Assembly: GCF_017377395.1 (NCBI RefSeq)
Contig: NZ_CP061800.1
Location: 4,795,633 to 4,859,632, forward strand
Direction: 5' to 3'
From: Desulfonema magnum
GTDB lineage: Bacteria > Desulfobacterota > Desulfobacteria > Desulfobacterales > 4be13
DNA length: 64,000 bases
Numbering within the stretch: position 1 is the stretch's first letter; each line of letters opens with the position of its first letter. The translations under genes and the position numbers were made by a program. The notes below the pieces were generated by a model. It searched no databases, had not been told where the DNA came from, and saw only the letters and a list, made by a program, of their open reading frames with translations. Below are positions 46,674 through 56,519 of this stretch, in pieces.

Positions 46674-46710
46674 ATATAAAATCAACTCGCAAAAACAAAA
46701 TTGACAACGC

Positions 46711-46847
46711 AGTAGTACGCCACTTTGTAAATACGTGACCCCCCTCCGGGAAGCCGGAAGGCTGATTTCAAATGACCGGCCGGAGTCATAAGGGGGTCAC
46801 GGACTTTCAAAGTGGTGTAGTAGAACAATTTTGCAAATTGTTCTACT
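46711..46847. repeat. Two adjacent palindromes in the gap before the glycosyltransferase
   Basis: First: arms 46711-46743 and 46792-46823 (CGCCACTTTGTAAATACGTG against CACGGACTTTCAAAGTGGTG) around a GC-rich centre with CCGGAAG and GACCGGCCGGAG. Second: a perfect 13-bp stem, AGTAGAACAATTT (46819-46831) with AAATTGTTCTACT (46835-46847), loop TGC. The centre is much GC-richer than the AT-rich surroundings, so the first is probably an inserted element. Confidence 0.7.
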
Positions 46848-47000
46848 GCTCAGAAAAAGCGTAAGTTACTTTGTTTTTATGAAAGATGTCATCAACTCAT
46901 ACAAAAACCTATCCAACCTATTGATAAAAAAGGGTTTGATGTATTTTTGTCGAAAAAAGATATTGTTTATACTCCATGAATGAAGCCAGTAAAGTCAAAA

Positions 47001-48473
47001 TTACTCCGATGCATATTGTCTTAAACGCAAAAGACCTTTTAGCTTATCATCTCTGTAAATTATCAAAATATAATAGATAAGTGTCATAATGCCACTTGAT
47101 AACATTAAGAAAATCGGAGAATACTGAAAACCAAACTTTAACAGAACGAGCGTTCCTATAAATGGAAGTGAAAACAGGACTGAATGGAAAAGCACAACAA
47201 ATGTTTTGCGATAAGAAGCATCAACGAGATCAAACAACCAGAAAATACAAATTAAATATATGATTATACTGCATATCGAATATAGTATCATAGCGAGCAG
47301 AACATTGTCCATTAGTCCACCAATAAACAGAGAACAGATTCTGACAATCAGAAATGCGCTATCAAAATAAAAACGAACTTCCTGTCTCTCTAATACATTA
47401 AAAAAGGCGAAGAAGGGACGGGAAATAAATGTGAAAAGATAAACAAAGCATAATATCTGTGCAAATGTTCCGGCTAGTACCCAAGTATTCCCAAATAAGA
47501 TAATAAAAACTTCCCGACCAATGATGGATATAAAAGCGATTGGGACAACAACAATTGAAATTAAATATGTTAAGAGTTTAAGGGAAATATCTCCCAATTC
47601 CTTGCCCTGATTCTTCAATTCCGCAATTTTTTGGAAAAAAACCCGAAAGATTGCATCCCCTATCAGTTTCATCGGCATACCAAGTACTCGGGTTGTCAAA
47701 GCATAAATACCAACAATATCCGGAGAAAAAAAGATTGCTATCATAATTATCGGAACCTGTCTGGAAATATTACCCAACAGCACAGACCAGTTAGAGATTA
47801 ATGGGAACTTACGATATCTCTTTGCGCTTTGAGAAATCTTCACAATAGTTATACTTGATTTAATAGCATCCCTGTCTTTTTTCCAAATAGCATGGCCTAA
47901 TGTCAGAATAGAAAAAAAGACTCCTATCAAACGGGAAACAATTAAAATAGAAGCGTGAACATAACCCAACAAACCACAACATAGGGACAGACATTTATCA
48001 CAAGATGTTGCAACAATTTTGCTAAGAGATAGCTGAGTGAACCGCTTTTTTCTTAAAGACCAGTAATTAAGGGCTGAGTATATACCATCAATAAAAATAC
48101 TGGCTGGCAAAATCCATAAATACGATTCCACTTGTGTTATATTGAAGTAATGACAGACTTGTTTGCCCCCAAGTAACACAATGATACAAACTAAAAACGA
48201 AACACCTGTCACTGTTAAGACTGTTAAACCGAAAACATTGCTTGCTTCGATATCATTTTTTGGTAATAAGATTGCCGAAACATATGATAAGGATGAAGTT
48301 AGCGTGAATAGTACTGTAATTGATAAGTAAAGCGAAAAAATACCGTAATCATCAGGTGAAAAAAGGCGGGTCACAATCGGAATGACTAAAATTGATATAA
48401 CCTGAGCAGTAGCGTTGCCCACCATTAATTTGGCAATATTGCCAGCAAAGGTGTCTTTTTTGGTTTTTACCAT
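47001..48473 (-). CDS. Wzx-type polysaccharide flippase
   Basis: 490 residues with 12-14 predicted transmembrane helices. The N-terminus GNIAKLMVGNATAQVISILVIPI and RLFSPDDYGIFSLYLS are typical of the MOP-superfamily oligosaccharide flippases. RFFYDSAFLI-like and late hydrophobic blocks complete the fold. It would flip undecaprenyl-linked repeat units to the periplasm, where the polymerase at 48550 acts. 76 bp separate it from that gene. Confidence 0.92.
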   Translation of the reverse strand: MVKTKKDTFAGNIAKLMVGNATAQVISILVIPIVTRLFSPDDYGIFSLYLSITVLFTLTSSLSYVSAILLPKNDIEASNVFGLTVLTVTGVSFLVCIIVLLGGKQVCHYFNITQVESYLWILPASIFIDGIYSALNYWSLRKKRFTQLSLSKIVATSCDKCLSLCCGLLGYVHASILIVSRLIGVFFSILTLGHAIWKKDRDAIKSSITIVKISQSAKRYRKFPLISNWSVLLGNISRQVPIIMIAIFFSPDIVGIYALTTRVLGMPMKLIGDAIFRVFFQKIAELKNQGKELGDISLKLLTYLISIVVVPIAFISIIGREVFIILFGNTWVLAGTFAQILCFVYLFTFISRPFFAFFNVLERQEVRFYFDSAFLIVRICSLFIGGLMDNVLLAMILYSICSIIIYLICIFWLFDLVDASYRKTFVVLFHSVLFSLPFIGTLVLLKFGFQYSPIFLMLSSGIMTLIYYILIIYRDDKLKGLLRLRQYASE

Positions 48474-48549
48474 TTAAGAACCAGTTTTTATAAATTGATT
48501 TAACCTATTTTTAGTTTATTTTACTTATTAATCTGAAAAGATAATTTTT

Positions 48550-49887
48550 TCAGCTAACTGCTAAATTTGTCTGGGCAGATGCATCAGTTTCCGGCTCAAC
48601 AGAAGAACTTAATAGTTTGATACGGGCTTCATTAAACCCCATGAAAATAAATCCAATATAGGGCATCGTGCCGTGCATAAATCCATTGCCTAAGCTGTTA
48701 CAGAGTATTATAAATATAATCATAAGGTTAATTGCGACAAACACATCTGATTTGGCTTTAGTCATAGCAATTTTAAAATGAATTAGAAACAGTGAAGAAT
48801 AGAGAATATAGCCGAATATCCCACCGAATTCTAACCATTCGATATGGAAATTATGATTGGTAGAGTAATTCTCTCCTTTATGTATTCCAACACCGAAAAA
48901 AGGAGACCTTTCAAAATCAGAAAGTCCATCTAAATAAGATAATGATCGTCCGTAAATTGTATTTTTCCAATAATCCATATCTGCGACTCTCATAAGTGTC
49001 TTATTTGTCTGTTTTGATATTTTTATGTTTTTGAATATGTAAGGCGAAGATGCAAGGAGCAGGGTTAATATCAAGGTAGATATCAGCATTAAAAACATGA
49101 GGATAAGTGCTTTACCGCGTCTTATAGCCACATATAAAGCAGGGCTGATTAGCATGCTCAGAATATAAACTCTGGACATTGCAGAAAGAAAGGCTAAAGA
49201 TAATATTATAAAACATATGAACCCGATAAAACGTCTCCACCATCTTGCATAAAAAAGATAAATTAGCGTTGGAACGTACATTGTCGCTATGCTAACTGGC
49301 GGCAACGAGAAAAGATATACTCTTTGCAGTGTAACAGCAAATTCAATGATAGCGAAACATCCAAAAACAGTTATGCCTCCAATGAAAAAAAATATTGCAG
49401 CTTTATATTCATCTGATGTTGTAATGATTCCTTTAATAACATAATATGAAACTACTGGAATAAAAATAGAATGAAATGCAAGGAAACCACTATCAATTAA
49501 TGTTTCCGAAATAATTGTCGATGTTAGAAATGTAAAACATATTAAAATAATAATAAAATCAGTCGATGTAAATCCATATCTGTATTTTTTTAAAAAAGTT
49601 TTATAAATGGTAAAGATAATGAGACCATTTATTCCTATAATATACGGATTAAAAGTAATGATACCAATTTCGACCCGGCACAATCCCTTAAAAGAGATAC
49701 ATGCGAGAACAAGACAAAACAGGCCAAATGAGTCAAGACATATCGCTACTCCCAAAAAAATCGCATTAACAGGTATGAGATAAAGCAGGATATCTTCAGA
49801 TTTCAAATGGCCTATCATCTTAACAACTAATATCTCAAATGCAACAATTGCACCAAAACTTCCGTATATTAAAATGGTTTTCTTCAA
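48550..49887 (-). CDS. O-antigen polymerase/ligase-like protein (Wzy-type)
   Basis: 445 residues, 10-12 predicted transmembrane helices and one large periplasmic loop (about residues 285-345). The loop contains YGRSLSYLDGLSDFERSPFF then GVGIHKGENYSTNHNFHIEW, which has the GxG..NxxH pattern of the Wzy_C/O-antigen ligase family. It would polymerise flipped repeat units in the periplasm. It lies between the flippase gene and a deacetylase gene on the same strand. Confidence 0.88.
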   Translation of the reverse strand: MKKTILIYGSFGAIVAFEILVVKMIGHLKSEDILLYLIPVNAIFLGVAICLDSFGLFCLVLACISFKGLCRVEIGIITFNPYIIGINGLIIFTIYKTFLKKYRYGFTSTDFIIILICFTFLTSTIISETLIDSGFLAFHSIFIPVVSYYVIKGIITTSDEYKAAIFFFIGGITVFGCFAIIEFAVTLQRVYLFSLPPVSIATMYVPTLIYLFYARWWRRFIGFICFIILSLAFLSAMSRVYILSMLISPALYVAIRRGKALILMFLMLISTLILTLLLASSPYIFKNIKISKQTNKTLMRVADMDYWKNTIYGRSLSYLDGLSDFERSPFFGVGIHKGENYSTNHNFHIEWLEFGGIFGYILYSSLFLIHFKIAMTKAKSDVFVAINLMIIFIILCNSLGNGFMHGTMPYIGFIFMGFNEARIKLLSSSVEPETDASAQTNLAVS

Positions 49888-49920
49888 TATACACCACCAA
49901 CATAATGAAAAGTGTCATTA

Positions 49921-50748
49921 TCAAGTCGTGATATCATCGTAATTGATATTCAAGCATGATAAAAAGTAGTTATACATGAAATCAAATGGTAGTATCTTTA
50001 CATCTTTTCTTTCTGACAAACCAGCGATAAACTCTTCAAAAACTATTAATCTGCTATTATCTTTTCCTTGAACCCACGGATGAAAACCAATCGCTCCATA
50101 CTTTTTCTCTTTGCATATTTCATCGACACATTTTTGAAGTTTCTGTAACATGGCATCAGGGGTGATATTCATTGATTGATAGCTCCAATCATCTATTATC
50201 ACAGGCATTCTTACAAGATATCTGTTCTGTTTTTTCTTAATTATATAAGGAAAGTTGGCATTATCACCTTCAGCGCTCCAGTACAATCCTTGGTTTAATA
50301 ATACTGACATCTGCTTGAAGTTCCATTTAGATTGTGGAGAACGAAAACCTTTAAGTTCGATTCCGATGGATTTGAAATTTTCTTTCGTGTGTATAATGTC
50401 AGAAATTATTTCTTTCTTTGAAAGCATTGTCATAATGCTGTGATTATATGAGTGGCTTGCAATTTCATGACCATCTGACAAAATTCGGGAAACTACCTCT
50501 GGAACTTCGTTCATTAATTTGCCTACAATATTATAAGTCGCCTTTATTTTGTATCTTGCTTCGATATCTAATATTGTATTTACACCTTTGTGGGAAATTT
50601 TTTTCAACCCCCTGCCAGCATAATCTCCTTCATAATCATGAAAAATTGTAATGTAAGCAAAGTCTTTATTATTTCTTTTTTTCTGCATTGTTCTTATAAG
50701 AAAACATCTTATCGCATTAAGTTTTCTTATAAATTTTTGTTTATACAT
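49921..50748 (-). CDS. NodB-type polysaccharide deacetylase
   Basis: 275 residues from the ATG at 50748, which has AAGGA eight bases upstream; an earlier ATG at 50793 lacks a site. YITIFHDYEGD is a variant of the first NodB motif, DGHEIASHSYNHS carries the metal-binding histidines, and GFRSPQSKWN and AIGFHPWVQG follow. The usual TFDDG is replaced by HDYEGD, in which the second Asp is absent or shifted, so metal binding may differ. No signal peptide is evident. It would deacetylate an amino sugar of the EPS. Confidence 0.82.
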   Translation of the reverse strand: MYKQKFIRKLNAIRCFLIRTMQKKRNNKDFAYITIFHDYEGDYAGRGLKKISHKGVNTILDIEARYKIKATYNIVGKLMNEVPEVVSRILSDGHEIASHSYNHSIMTMLSKKEIISDIIHTKENFKSIGIELKGFRSPQSKWNFKQMSVLLNQGLYWSAEGDNANFPYIIKKKQNRYLVRMPVIIDDWSYQSMNITPDAMLQKLQKCVDEICKEKKYGAIGFHPWVQGKDNSRLIVFEEFIAGLSERKDVKILPFDFMYNYFLSCLNINYDDITT

Positions 50749-50907
50749 CTCAGCATCCTTATATGATAGTTTATAAAATGTATAGGTCTGCAAATTTTGA
50801 CGTTTTAATAAAATTAATAGGTTATCTGCTGAATTATCAATAAGTTTTGGTCAGAACACAGCATTTTATCAATTTCATTTAAATTACAATGCGTTATCTT
50901 AATTTGT

Positions 50908-51780
50908 TTAATATTTAAAAAAATCTCTTGCTTTTTGTGTTTCTGAAATAAATTCATTTTCCTCTTGTTTATTCCAAGTATAACTTCGTTTCTTCCCCTT
51001 ACCAGGTTTAACTTTTTTAATTTTTTCAAATTTTTTTTTAGAAAAAGGTAAAAGACCGCCAATAAAAGAATGAAGACTTGAATACATATTATAATCAATC
51101 TGTTCCAATTTTACTATCATATATTGTTCTTGAGGGATTTGGTTCAGCTTGTTCTTTATTTCCAAATTTATAGTATTCCACATCCAGGCAATTTTTCCAA
51201 TCTGAGTTAAACTCAGCCAGCGAGAAAATTCTTGCCTATGTGGGACAATACGTCCAAAAAATTTATTAGGGGCATCATGATGATATTGGTATCCCAAACT
51301 TAAATCTAAATTTTCTTTAAGTGGAGCAACCCTGTACCATCCCTTATTATAATGTGATTTCACGGTGTCTCGAGGGTTACGAATCATAAAAATAAATTTT
51401 GCTTTAAATTGGTCATAGAGGATAGGTATAGCTAATGATAAATAAGGATTAGCTTCAAAATATACTTTTTTTAATGATGTTGAGGAGTTGGTTAATTCCT
51501 GTCGTTTTGCTAAAAAACCATATAGATCAATAGGCAGTCTGTTCCACAGGCAATATTGAAGAAAACTGTCGCCAATCATTCCCCCTACGGTATCCGTGTG
51601 AAAAGATGCTATCATGTGGTCTTCTTCCATTAATCTGGCTATAAAGTGAGTACCACATCTCCCTGTACCAATAGCAAAGACAGGTGGTTGCTTTGAGGTA
51701 ATAGGAGTATTACAATACCTGACATCTTTTTTTATACGTGAAACTATATTTTTCTTTATTTGTCCAATTTTATGATACAT
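50908..51780 (-). CDS. PAPS-dependent sulfotransferase
   Basis: 290 residues from the ATG at 51780 (an in-frame TTG lies at 51792). GTGRCGTHFIARLM is the 5'-phosphosulfate loop and FMIRNPRDTVKSHY the 3'-phosphate-binding strand-helix, both characteristic. The rest is helical and AT-rich. It would transfer sulfate from PAPS to a sugar hydroxyl of the EPS or a glycolipid, which suggests a sulfated polymer. It lies just downstream of a family 1 inverted-repeat element. Confidence 0.85.
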   Translation of the reverse strand: MYHKIGQIKKNIVSRIKKDVRYCNTPITSKQPPVFAIGTGRCGTHFIARLMEEDHMIASFHTDTVGGMIGDSFLQYCLWNRLPIDLYGFLAKRQELTNSSTSLKKVYFEANPYLSLAIPILYDQFKAKFIFMIRNPRDTVKSHYNKGWYRVAPLKENLDLSLGYQYHHDAPNKFFGRIVPHRQEFSRWLSLTQIGKIAWMWNTINLEIKNKLNQIPQEQYMIVKLEQIDYNMYSSLHSFIGGLLPFSKKKFEKIKKVKPGKGKKRSYTWNKQEENEFISETQKARDFFKY

Positions 51781-51803
51781 TTTTTTCTTCAATTGTTTTT
51801 TTT

Positions 51804-52071
51804 CTGATTATAACGGATTCAGGGGAGGGCGCGGTATGCTGAAACTATCATGTCACAGGACGCCGTCCTCCCCGGATGTCATTCAGGGGAAAAGCGGCGC
51901 GATGTGCGACCTGCAATAATGCCACAAAGGCACGAAGGCGCGAAGTCTCACGAAGGCTCTCTGTGCTTCTTTGTGTCTTCGTGTCTTTGTGGCATTGAAG
52001 CCCCGCGGGGGCGGCATGTTTGCAGCATGCAAATATGTCGTGGCAGCCTCCCCTGAATCCGTTATAATCAG
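51804..52071. repeat. Inverted-repeat element, family 1, 268 bp
   Basis: Ends CTGATTATAACGGATTCAGG and CCTGAATCCGTTATAATCAG. Inside is a second inverted pair, GCCACAAAGGCACGAAGGCG against TCGTGTCTTTGTGGC, and a CGGGGGCGGCATGTTTGCAG piece related to the interior of 38943-39163. So ends and some modules are shared while the centre differs. The following gap to 52335 shows no gene. Confidence 0.92.
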
Positions 52072-52335
52072 TTTTTTGGCTCTCTGGTAATTCGTGTTAA
52101 AGCTTTTATTAAATTAAAACAGAATGATATCATATTTTACAGCATTTAAAAATGCGCAAAAAATCTTCCGCATTAAAAATGCAAAAAGCATATTTGACGT
52201 AACATACTGAATTTACATATTATGCAAAATGTCGGCATCTATGCCGGACGAATTCATAATATTCTGTTATTAAAGGATATGCTATCTTTAACGCGGATTA
52301 CCAAAGAGCCATATCGGATTTGTTTTATGGTGGTA

Positions 52336-52956
52336 TTAATGTGTTATGAGAACTTTACAATCGAATATATGCTTTTTTTTATTTATTATAACTGTCGAAT
52401 CAAACACTTTGTAAACAGATTCCACCTTTTTCCAAATTCCTAAAGGTCTTTTTCCATGCCTGTACATTGAAATTATAAACAAGCCATCATCATTAAGAAA
52501 TTTTTCGTAATATTGCAGTATTTGTAAGGGATTATTAAAATAATATAATGTTTCTATGATCAAAATTGCGTCAAAACGTTCTTTTGTAACAAACTCTGCC
52601 CCCTCAGTATTTAGAAAAATCGTTTTTTCATCCGCCCTGCTGTATGCTTTTTGAATTGCTTCTTTTGAAATATCAATACCAATATATTTAAAATAGTTAT
52701 CCTTATTGAGCGATTCGGTCAGCAATCCTTCCCCACATCCGACTTCTAATAAGGTTCCTCCTGGTTTTAAGCGATGTACATATCCTGCCATGATGCTGAA
52801 ACGCCCCAATTGATCCAGATATTTCAGGTAACTCCATTTTCCTTGTCTATAGGTATTTTCCCAATATCCATCTGGGGAAGAAACACCATACCCTAATTTC
52901 AACCACAACTTGGTTTTATATTTTTTATATTGATTGTGAATAATAGTTTTTATCAA
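52336..52956 (-). CDS. SAM-dependent methyltransferase
   Basis: 206 residues. Class I methyltransferase motif I is TLLEVGCGEG, motif II-like IGIDISKEAI, and AILIIETLYYF marks the post-motif strand. Small size and no partner domain. It likely methylates a sugar of the repeat unit, or its product could be a small lipid-linked precursor; the substrate cannot be read from sequence. It is preceded by the beta-helix gene, 50 bp upstream on the same strand. Confidence 0.85.
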   Translation of the reverse strand: MIKTIIHNQYKKYKTKLWLKLGYGVSSPDGYWENTYRQGKWSYLKYLDQLGRFSIMAGYVHRLKPGGTLLEVGCGEGLLTESLNKDNYFKYIGIDISKEAIQKAYSRADEKTIFLNTEGAEFVTKERFDAILIIETLYYFNNPLQILQYYEKFLNDDGLFIISMYRHGKRPLGIWKKVESVYKVFDSTVIINKKKHIFDCKVLITH

Positions 52957-53006
52957 CGATATTTTTCCCTTCTTGTATAATTGAAAAGAATTCGAAAAGA
53001 TAGAGT

Positions 53007-56000
53007 TTAGAAAGCGTTCTCAACGCCCTCTGCATATTCAAGCGCCCCTGCATCTCGACATTTTCCCATTATGGGGCGTCCATAAAAATCTTTAAGAAAT
53101 GGGCCATTAAATTCCCAGTTGTACAATTCGTCAATAGTTGTCTCTGCATTTTCAAGCGTTCCTCGTGATATACGGAGAAAATCAATAGCACCTTTGAAAA
53201 ATTTTTCTTCTGATCCCGTAGTTTTTCCTACAGTGAAGTTTGTCGTATTGGATAAAGATGTCTTGTTATCCATAACCCCTTTCCAATATCCATTGGAAAG
53301 CTTGCCATCCACATAAATATTTATTCCCTTGGATATTGTTCTGTCTGCTTCCGCAACAACATGATGCCATTTTCCATCGTTAATCTTATCTGCACTTGAT
53401 CTGGAACATTCGGACCTGCCAAAATGTAATCCCAGTCTTATTCTTCCGTTCTTTTCAATATCCAGTATATAACCCTTATCATCACGCTTACAAACAATGC
53501 CGCCTCTGGTAAGTCCTTTATCGGTTTGGAAGATCACTTCAATAAGAAAATTATTCGTTCCCATATCCACAGTGACACGTTTTTTACCATTGTAGTAACC
53601 CTGACATGGACGTCTTTCTTTACATCTTAACTTTGACCAATTGTATCCTTTTTTCAGAAAATCATCGGGGATGTCACAATATTGGTTTTTACCGTTAAAG
53701 CAGAGCGCACCTTTTATCCAATCTTCAAGAATTCCAGATTTAAAATCAGAGCGACTGATGTTATGCGTTATTAAGTCGTTTCTGGGAATATCTTGATACA
53801 TAGATCTGTGGAACCACTCCTCATTCCAGTTTATATTTTCCCCCAGAATTATTTTTGGATTATCAGGATGGTGAAAAAATCCCCATTCCCCCACAACAGC
53901 ATAGAGACTCCAAGGAACAAAAACCTTTGCACCACTGTCAATTGCAACAGAATCAGGCTTTAAACGAAAATCATGCTCCCTTTCATTTATCACCGGAGTG
54001 TCTTTGACTACTTTACCCGTTTCTGGCACTCTGGCGCTATTTACTTTGAGATTTCTTTTCCATTTATCCAAAGAAGGAAAAACTATTTTTCCAAGTTTGC
54101 CAAAATGGGAAGGGGCTCCTTGAAAAATATTTTTTGCATAAGCAAGGCTGTTATATTCAATTATCTCTGGTTTTGGCTCATGCTGAATGAATTTATGTCC
54201 CATATCCAGCACTAAATTACCGAGGTAATAGCAACGGTTGTGTTGTGTCATCCCCTTATGAAGTCCGACACCAAAGCGATACATGGTATTGTTAAACACA
54301 GTATTCATAAAACCCATGGCTTCCTTGAACGCACATGAATTGTAGATACGATCAGTTACATTATTGTTCTTACCCCATAGAATATTGTTGAAGGCATAAC
54401 CTTTGTACTGACCATCAAAGTAAATTCCGATTCCGAAACTGTTTGTTCGATACCAGTTTTTCTTTTCAGCTCTTCGGTAATGCCCATGTTTATAACCAAC
54501 CGGATTTCCTGAAATGTTACAATACACATAGCTTGGTCCGCCCATCCAGGATGCAATTCCGCCGTAGTCCTGAATTCCAAGTAGGCTGTTCGTAACTTTG
54601 TTGTGATGAATCAGTGATCTCATCAGAGGACGTTCGACTTCTCCTCTTGAATAGTCACTTCCGGTAAAAACAAGTATGCCCGCTCCCCAGCTTCGATCAA
54701 CGACATTTCCGGCAACTTCAGTCAGTTCTCCGCCCTCAACATGCAAGGTATGAGAACCAATTGCTCCGCGATTCAGTGATCTGTATCCCACATTTTTTAC
54801 TCTGTTTCTAAGTACACTCACATGGATAAGTCTTGCCCCGGTCTTTTTAAGACGATAATGGCTTCTTCCATTTAAAAGAGCAACTGCCGGACCATCAATA
54901 TCATGAATATAGTTGTCCGATACTTCGATATAATCAAGTCTATCTCCTTTTTTTTCCGGGTAAGCAACCACCCCGGCCGGTGCATTACTGATTTCCGAAT
55001 TAAATATTCTGATGTTTGAGCAGTTTCCAATTATCCGAATTGCAGATGCATATAAAACAGAATGACGAGCTTTTTTGGCACCACAGCTTATTGCGTTTGA
55101 AAATCCCAAGTCAATGCCTGAAATTGTTATATTACTTTTATTTTTTATATCGATTAGGACAAACTTTTTAGCAGCTTCTGTAATTGAAACATTAGGATTG
55201 CGGTCTTCCGGAAGTCGGATGAAAACTCTTCCAGATTTATTCCCTTTTTCCGCGTAATAAAATTCTCCCGCACTATCCAAAAATTTCGGAAGATTCTCAA
55301 GATAGTAACGATCATACTTTTTGGGTGTATTCATTTCGCGATGATAATTTACCCGAAGTGAATGCTCCGAGGGATCATATCCGATGACTTTGTCAGCATC
55401 TGGTTTGGGCATTGACTCCTTTTCCGACCAGATCGTCGCACCGACATAATATTCAGGATCATTCTGGCTGAGATGTTTTATATCCGCTAGTCGAAAAATC
55501 ACATCATACACGGATACTTTAAGCACCTTTGCTTTGATCTTTCCATTTGTAATATATGATCCCTGCCTTATTTCTCCTTTTTTCCAGTTCCATGCATCAA
55601 TTTTGATATAGTCTTTTCCAATTTCGGTGACGCTGTTGTTATCTTCCCCCAGATTCTTCCAAGCCGTGCCGGTAATCCGATCTCCCACCCTAAACTTGTA
55701 AGCTTTGTCAAGATAAATTCTGACCTCAAGAATGCTGCCACTCAATTCCCACCATTCACTCCTCGGATCATCAGTATCAACTATTTTCCAATCTGGTGTT
55801 CTGGCAATGGGGATTCGAATCACTCTGTCACCCTGAATTTCCCATAGCATACAAGGCACAAAATTTTTGTCTGTGTCAATATACCAAGTCTGATGTCTCC
55901 CCACAGATGGTATTTCCAGACATTCTGAGTCATTACATTGTTTCCAGCCATCTTTTATTTGAAGTGATCCATATATGCTTGCTTTTCCTTTTCCCCATGA

Positions 56001-56396
56001 CGGATCCATGCTGAGGTGAATCGGATCATTAGGCAATCCTGATTCCTTAGCTGTCAAACCCCCTCTATATATCACTCCTTTTTTGAAGTAATAGGTATGA
56101 ATTCCTCTGCAATTAGCAACGTTTCTTTCAGCGGCTTTATCCCATGGATGATGTTTCCAGGGCTTGTTTTTGGTACCAGGATTACTATCATTGCCATTTT
56201 CATAATCAATATAACGGGGTTCAGAGTTTGGTTTAACTGTGTAACTTCTTGGTTTCCATTTAATATCCGGATATTCACCATCTACTTGGAACATATTTGC
56301 GGCGATATGTTCTCCCGGCAATAACACGATGCTTCCCATGAAAATTACGGATAGCACAATCATCTGAAAAATTAAAATTGTCTTTCGACTTTTCAC
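53007..56396 (-). CDS. Secreted right-handed beta-helix protein with C-terminal LamG domain
   Basis: 1129 residues. Signal peptide (ILIFQMIVLSVIFMGSIVLL). Residues ~55-100 carry YIDYENGNDSNPGTKNKPWK, the usual entry to pectate-lyase-like beta-helix proteins. Residues ~415-720 show parallel beta-helix coil patterns such as ISNAPAGVVAYPEKKGDRLD and VSDNYIHDIDGPAVALLNGR. Residues ~930-1105 are a LamG/concanavalin-like domain (KWHHVVAEADRTISKGINIY). It could be a polysaccharide lyase, epimerase or binding protein acting on the EPS outside the cell. It is the first gene of the minus-strand AT-rich run, and 657 bp of AT-rich DNA lie upstream. Confidence 0.85.
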   Translation of the reverse strand: MKSRKTILIFQMIVLSVIFMGSIVLLPGEHIAANMFQVDGEYPDIKWKPRSYTVKPNSEPRYIDYENGNDSNPGTKNKPWKHHPWDKAAERNVANCRGIHTYYFKKGVIYRGGLTAKESGLPNDPIHLSMDPSWGKGKASIYGSLQIKDGWKQCNDSECLEIPSVGRHQTWYIDTDKNFVPCMLWEIQGDRVIRIPIARTPDWKIVDTDDPRSEWWELSGSILEVRIYLDKAYKFRVGDRITGTAWKNLGEDNNSVTEIGKDYIKIDAWNWKKGEIRQGSYITNGKIKAKVLKVSVYDVIFRLADIKHLSQNDPEYYVGATIWSEKESMPKPDADKVIGYDPSEHSLRVNYHREMNTPKKYDRYYLENLPKFLDSAGEFYYAEKGNKSGRVFIRLPEDRNPNVSITEAAKKFVLIDIKNKSNITISGIDLGFSNAISCGAKKARHSVLYASAIRIIGNCSNIRIFNSEISNAPAGVVAYPEKKGDRLDYIEVSDNYIHDIDGPAVALLNGRSHYRLKKTGARLIHVSVLRNRVKNVGYRSLNRGAIGSHTLHVEGGELTEVAGNVVDRSWGAGILVFTGSDYSRGEVERPLMRSLIHHNKVTNSLLGIQDYGGIASWMGGPSYVYCNISGNPVGYKHGHYRRAEKKNWYRTNSFGIGIYFDGQYKGYAFNNILWGKNNNVTDRIYNSCAFKEAMGFMNTVFNNTMYRFGVGLHKGMTQHNRCYYLGNLVLDMGHKFIQHEPKPEIIEYNSLAYAKNIFQGAPSHFGKLGKIVFPSLDKWKRNLKVNSARVPETGKVVKDTPVINEREHDFRLKPDSVAIDSGAKVFVPWSLYAVVGEWGFFHHPDNPKIILGENINWNEEWFHRSMYQDIPRNDLITHNISRSDFKSGILEDWIKGALCFNGKNQYCDIPDDFLKKGYNWSKLRCKERRPCQGYYNGKKRVTVDMGTNNFLIEVIFQTDKGLTRGGIVCKRDDKGYILDIEKNGRIRLGLHFGRSECSRSSADKINDGKWHHVVAEADRTISKGINIYVDGKLSNGYWKGVMDNKTSLSNTTNFTVGKTTGSEEKFFKGAIDFLRISRGTLENAETTIDELYNWEFNGPFLKDFYGRPIMGKCRDAGALEYAEGVENAF

Positions 56397-56450
56397 TATT
56401 AACTCGAATGATAAGTATGGCAGTGATGTTCTGAATCTGAATATCTTTTA

Positions 56451-56519
56451 ATAGTTATCTTATTGATTCAAATGGTTATAATGGCTTATATCCAGTTTTA
56501 GAACTCATTATTCATCTAC
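56451..56519 (-). repeat. ~70-bp direct repeat shared with 44491-44560
   Basis: Second copy of the repeat described at 44491, about 55 bp upstream of the beta-helix gene start and in the same orientation. It may contain the promoter of that gene. Confidence 0.7.

Noticed and set aside
50814-51098. 94-codon minus-strand frame
   Set aside because: It overlaps the sulfotransferase 3' part in another frame and continues into AT-rich DNA; no ribosome site.
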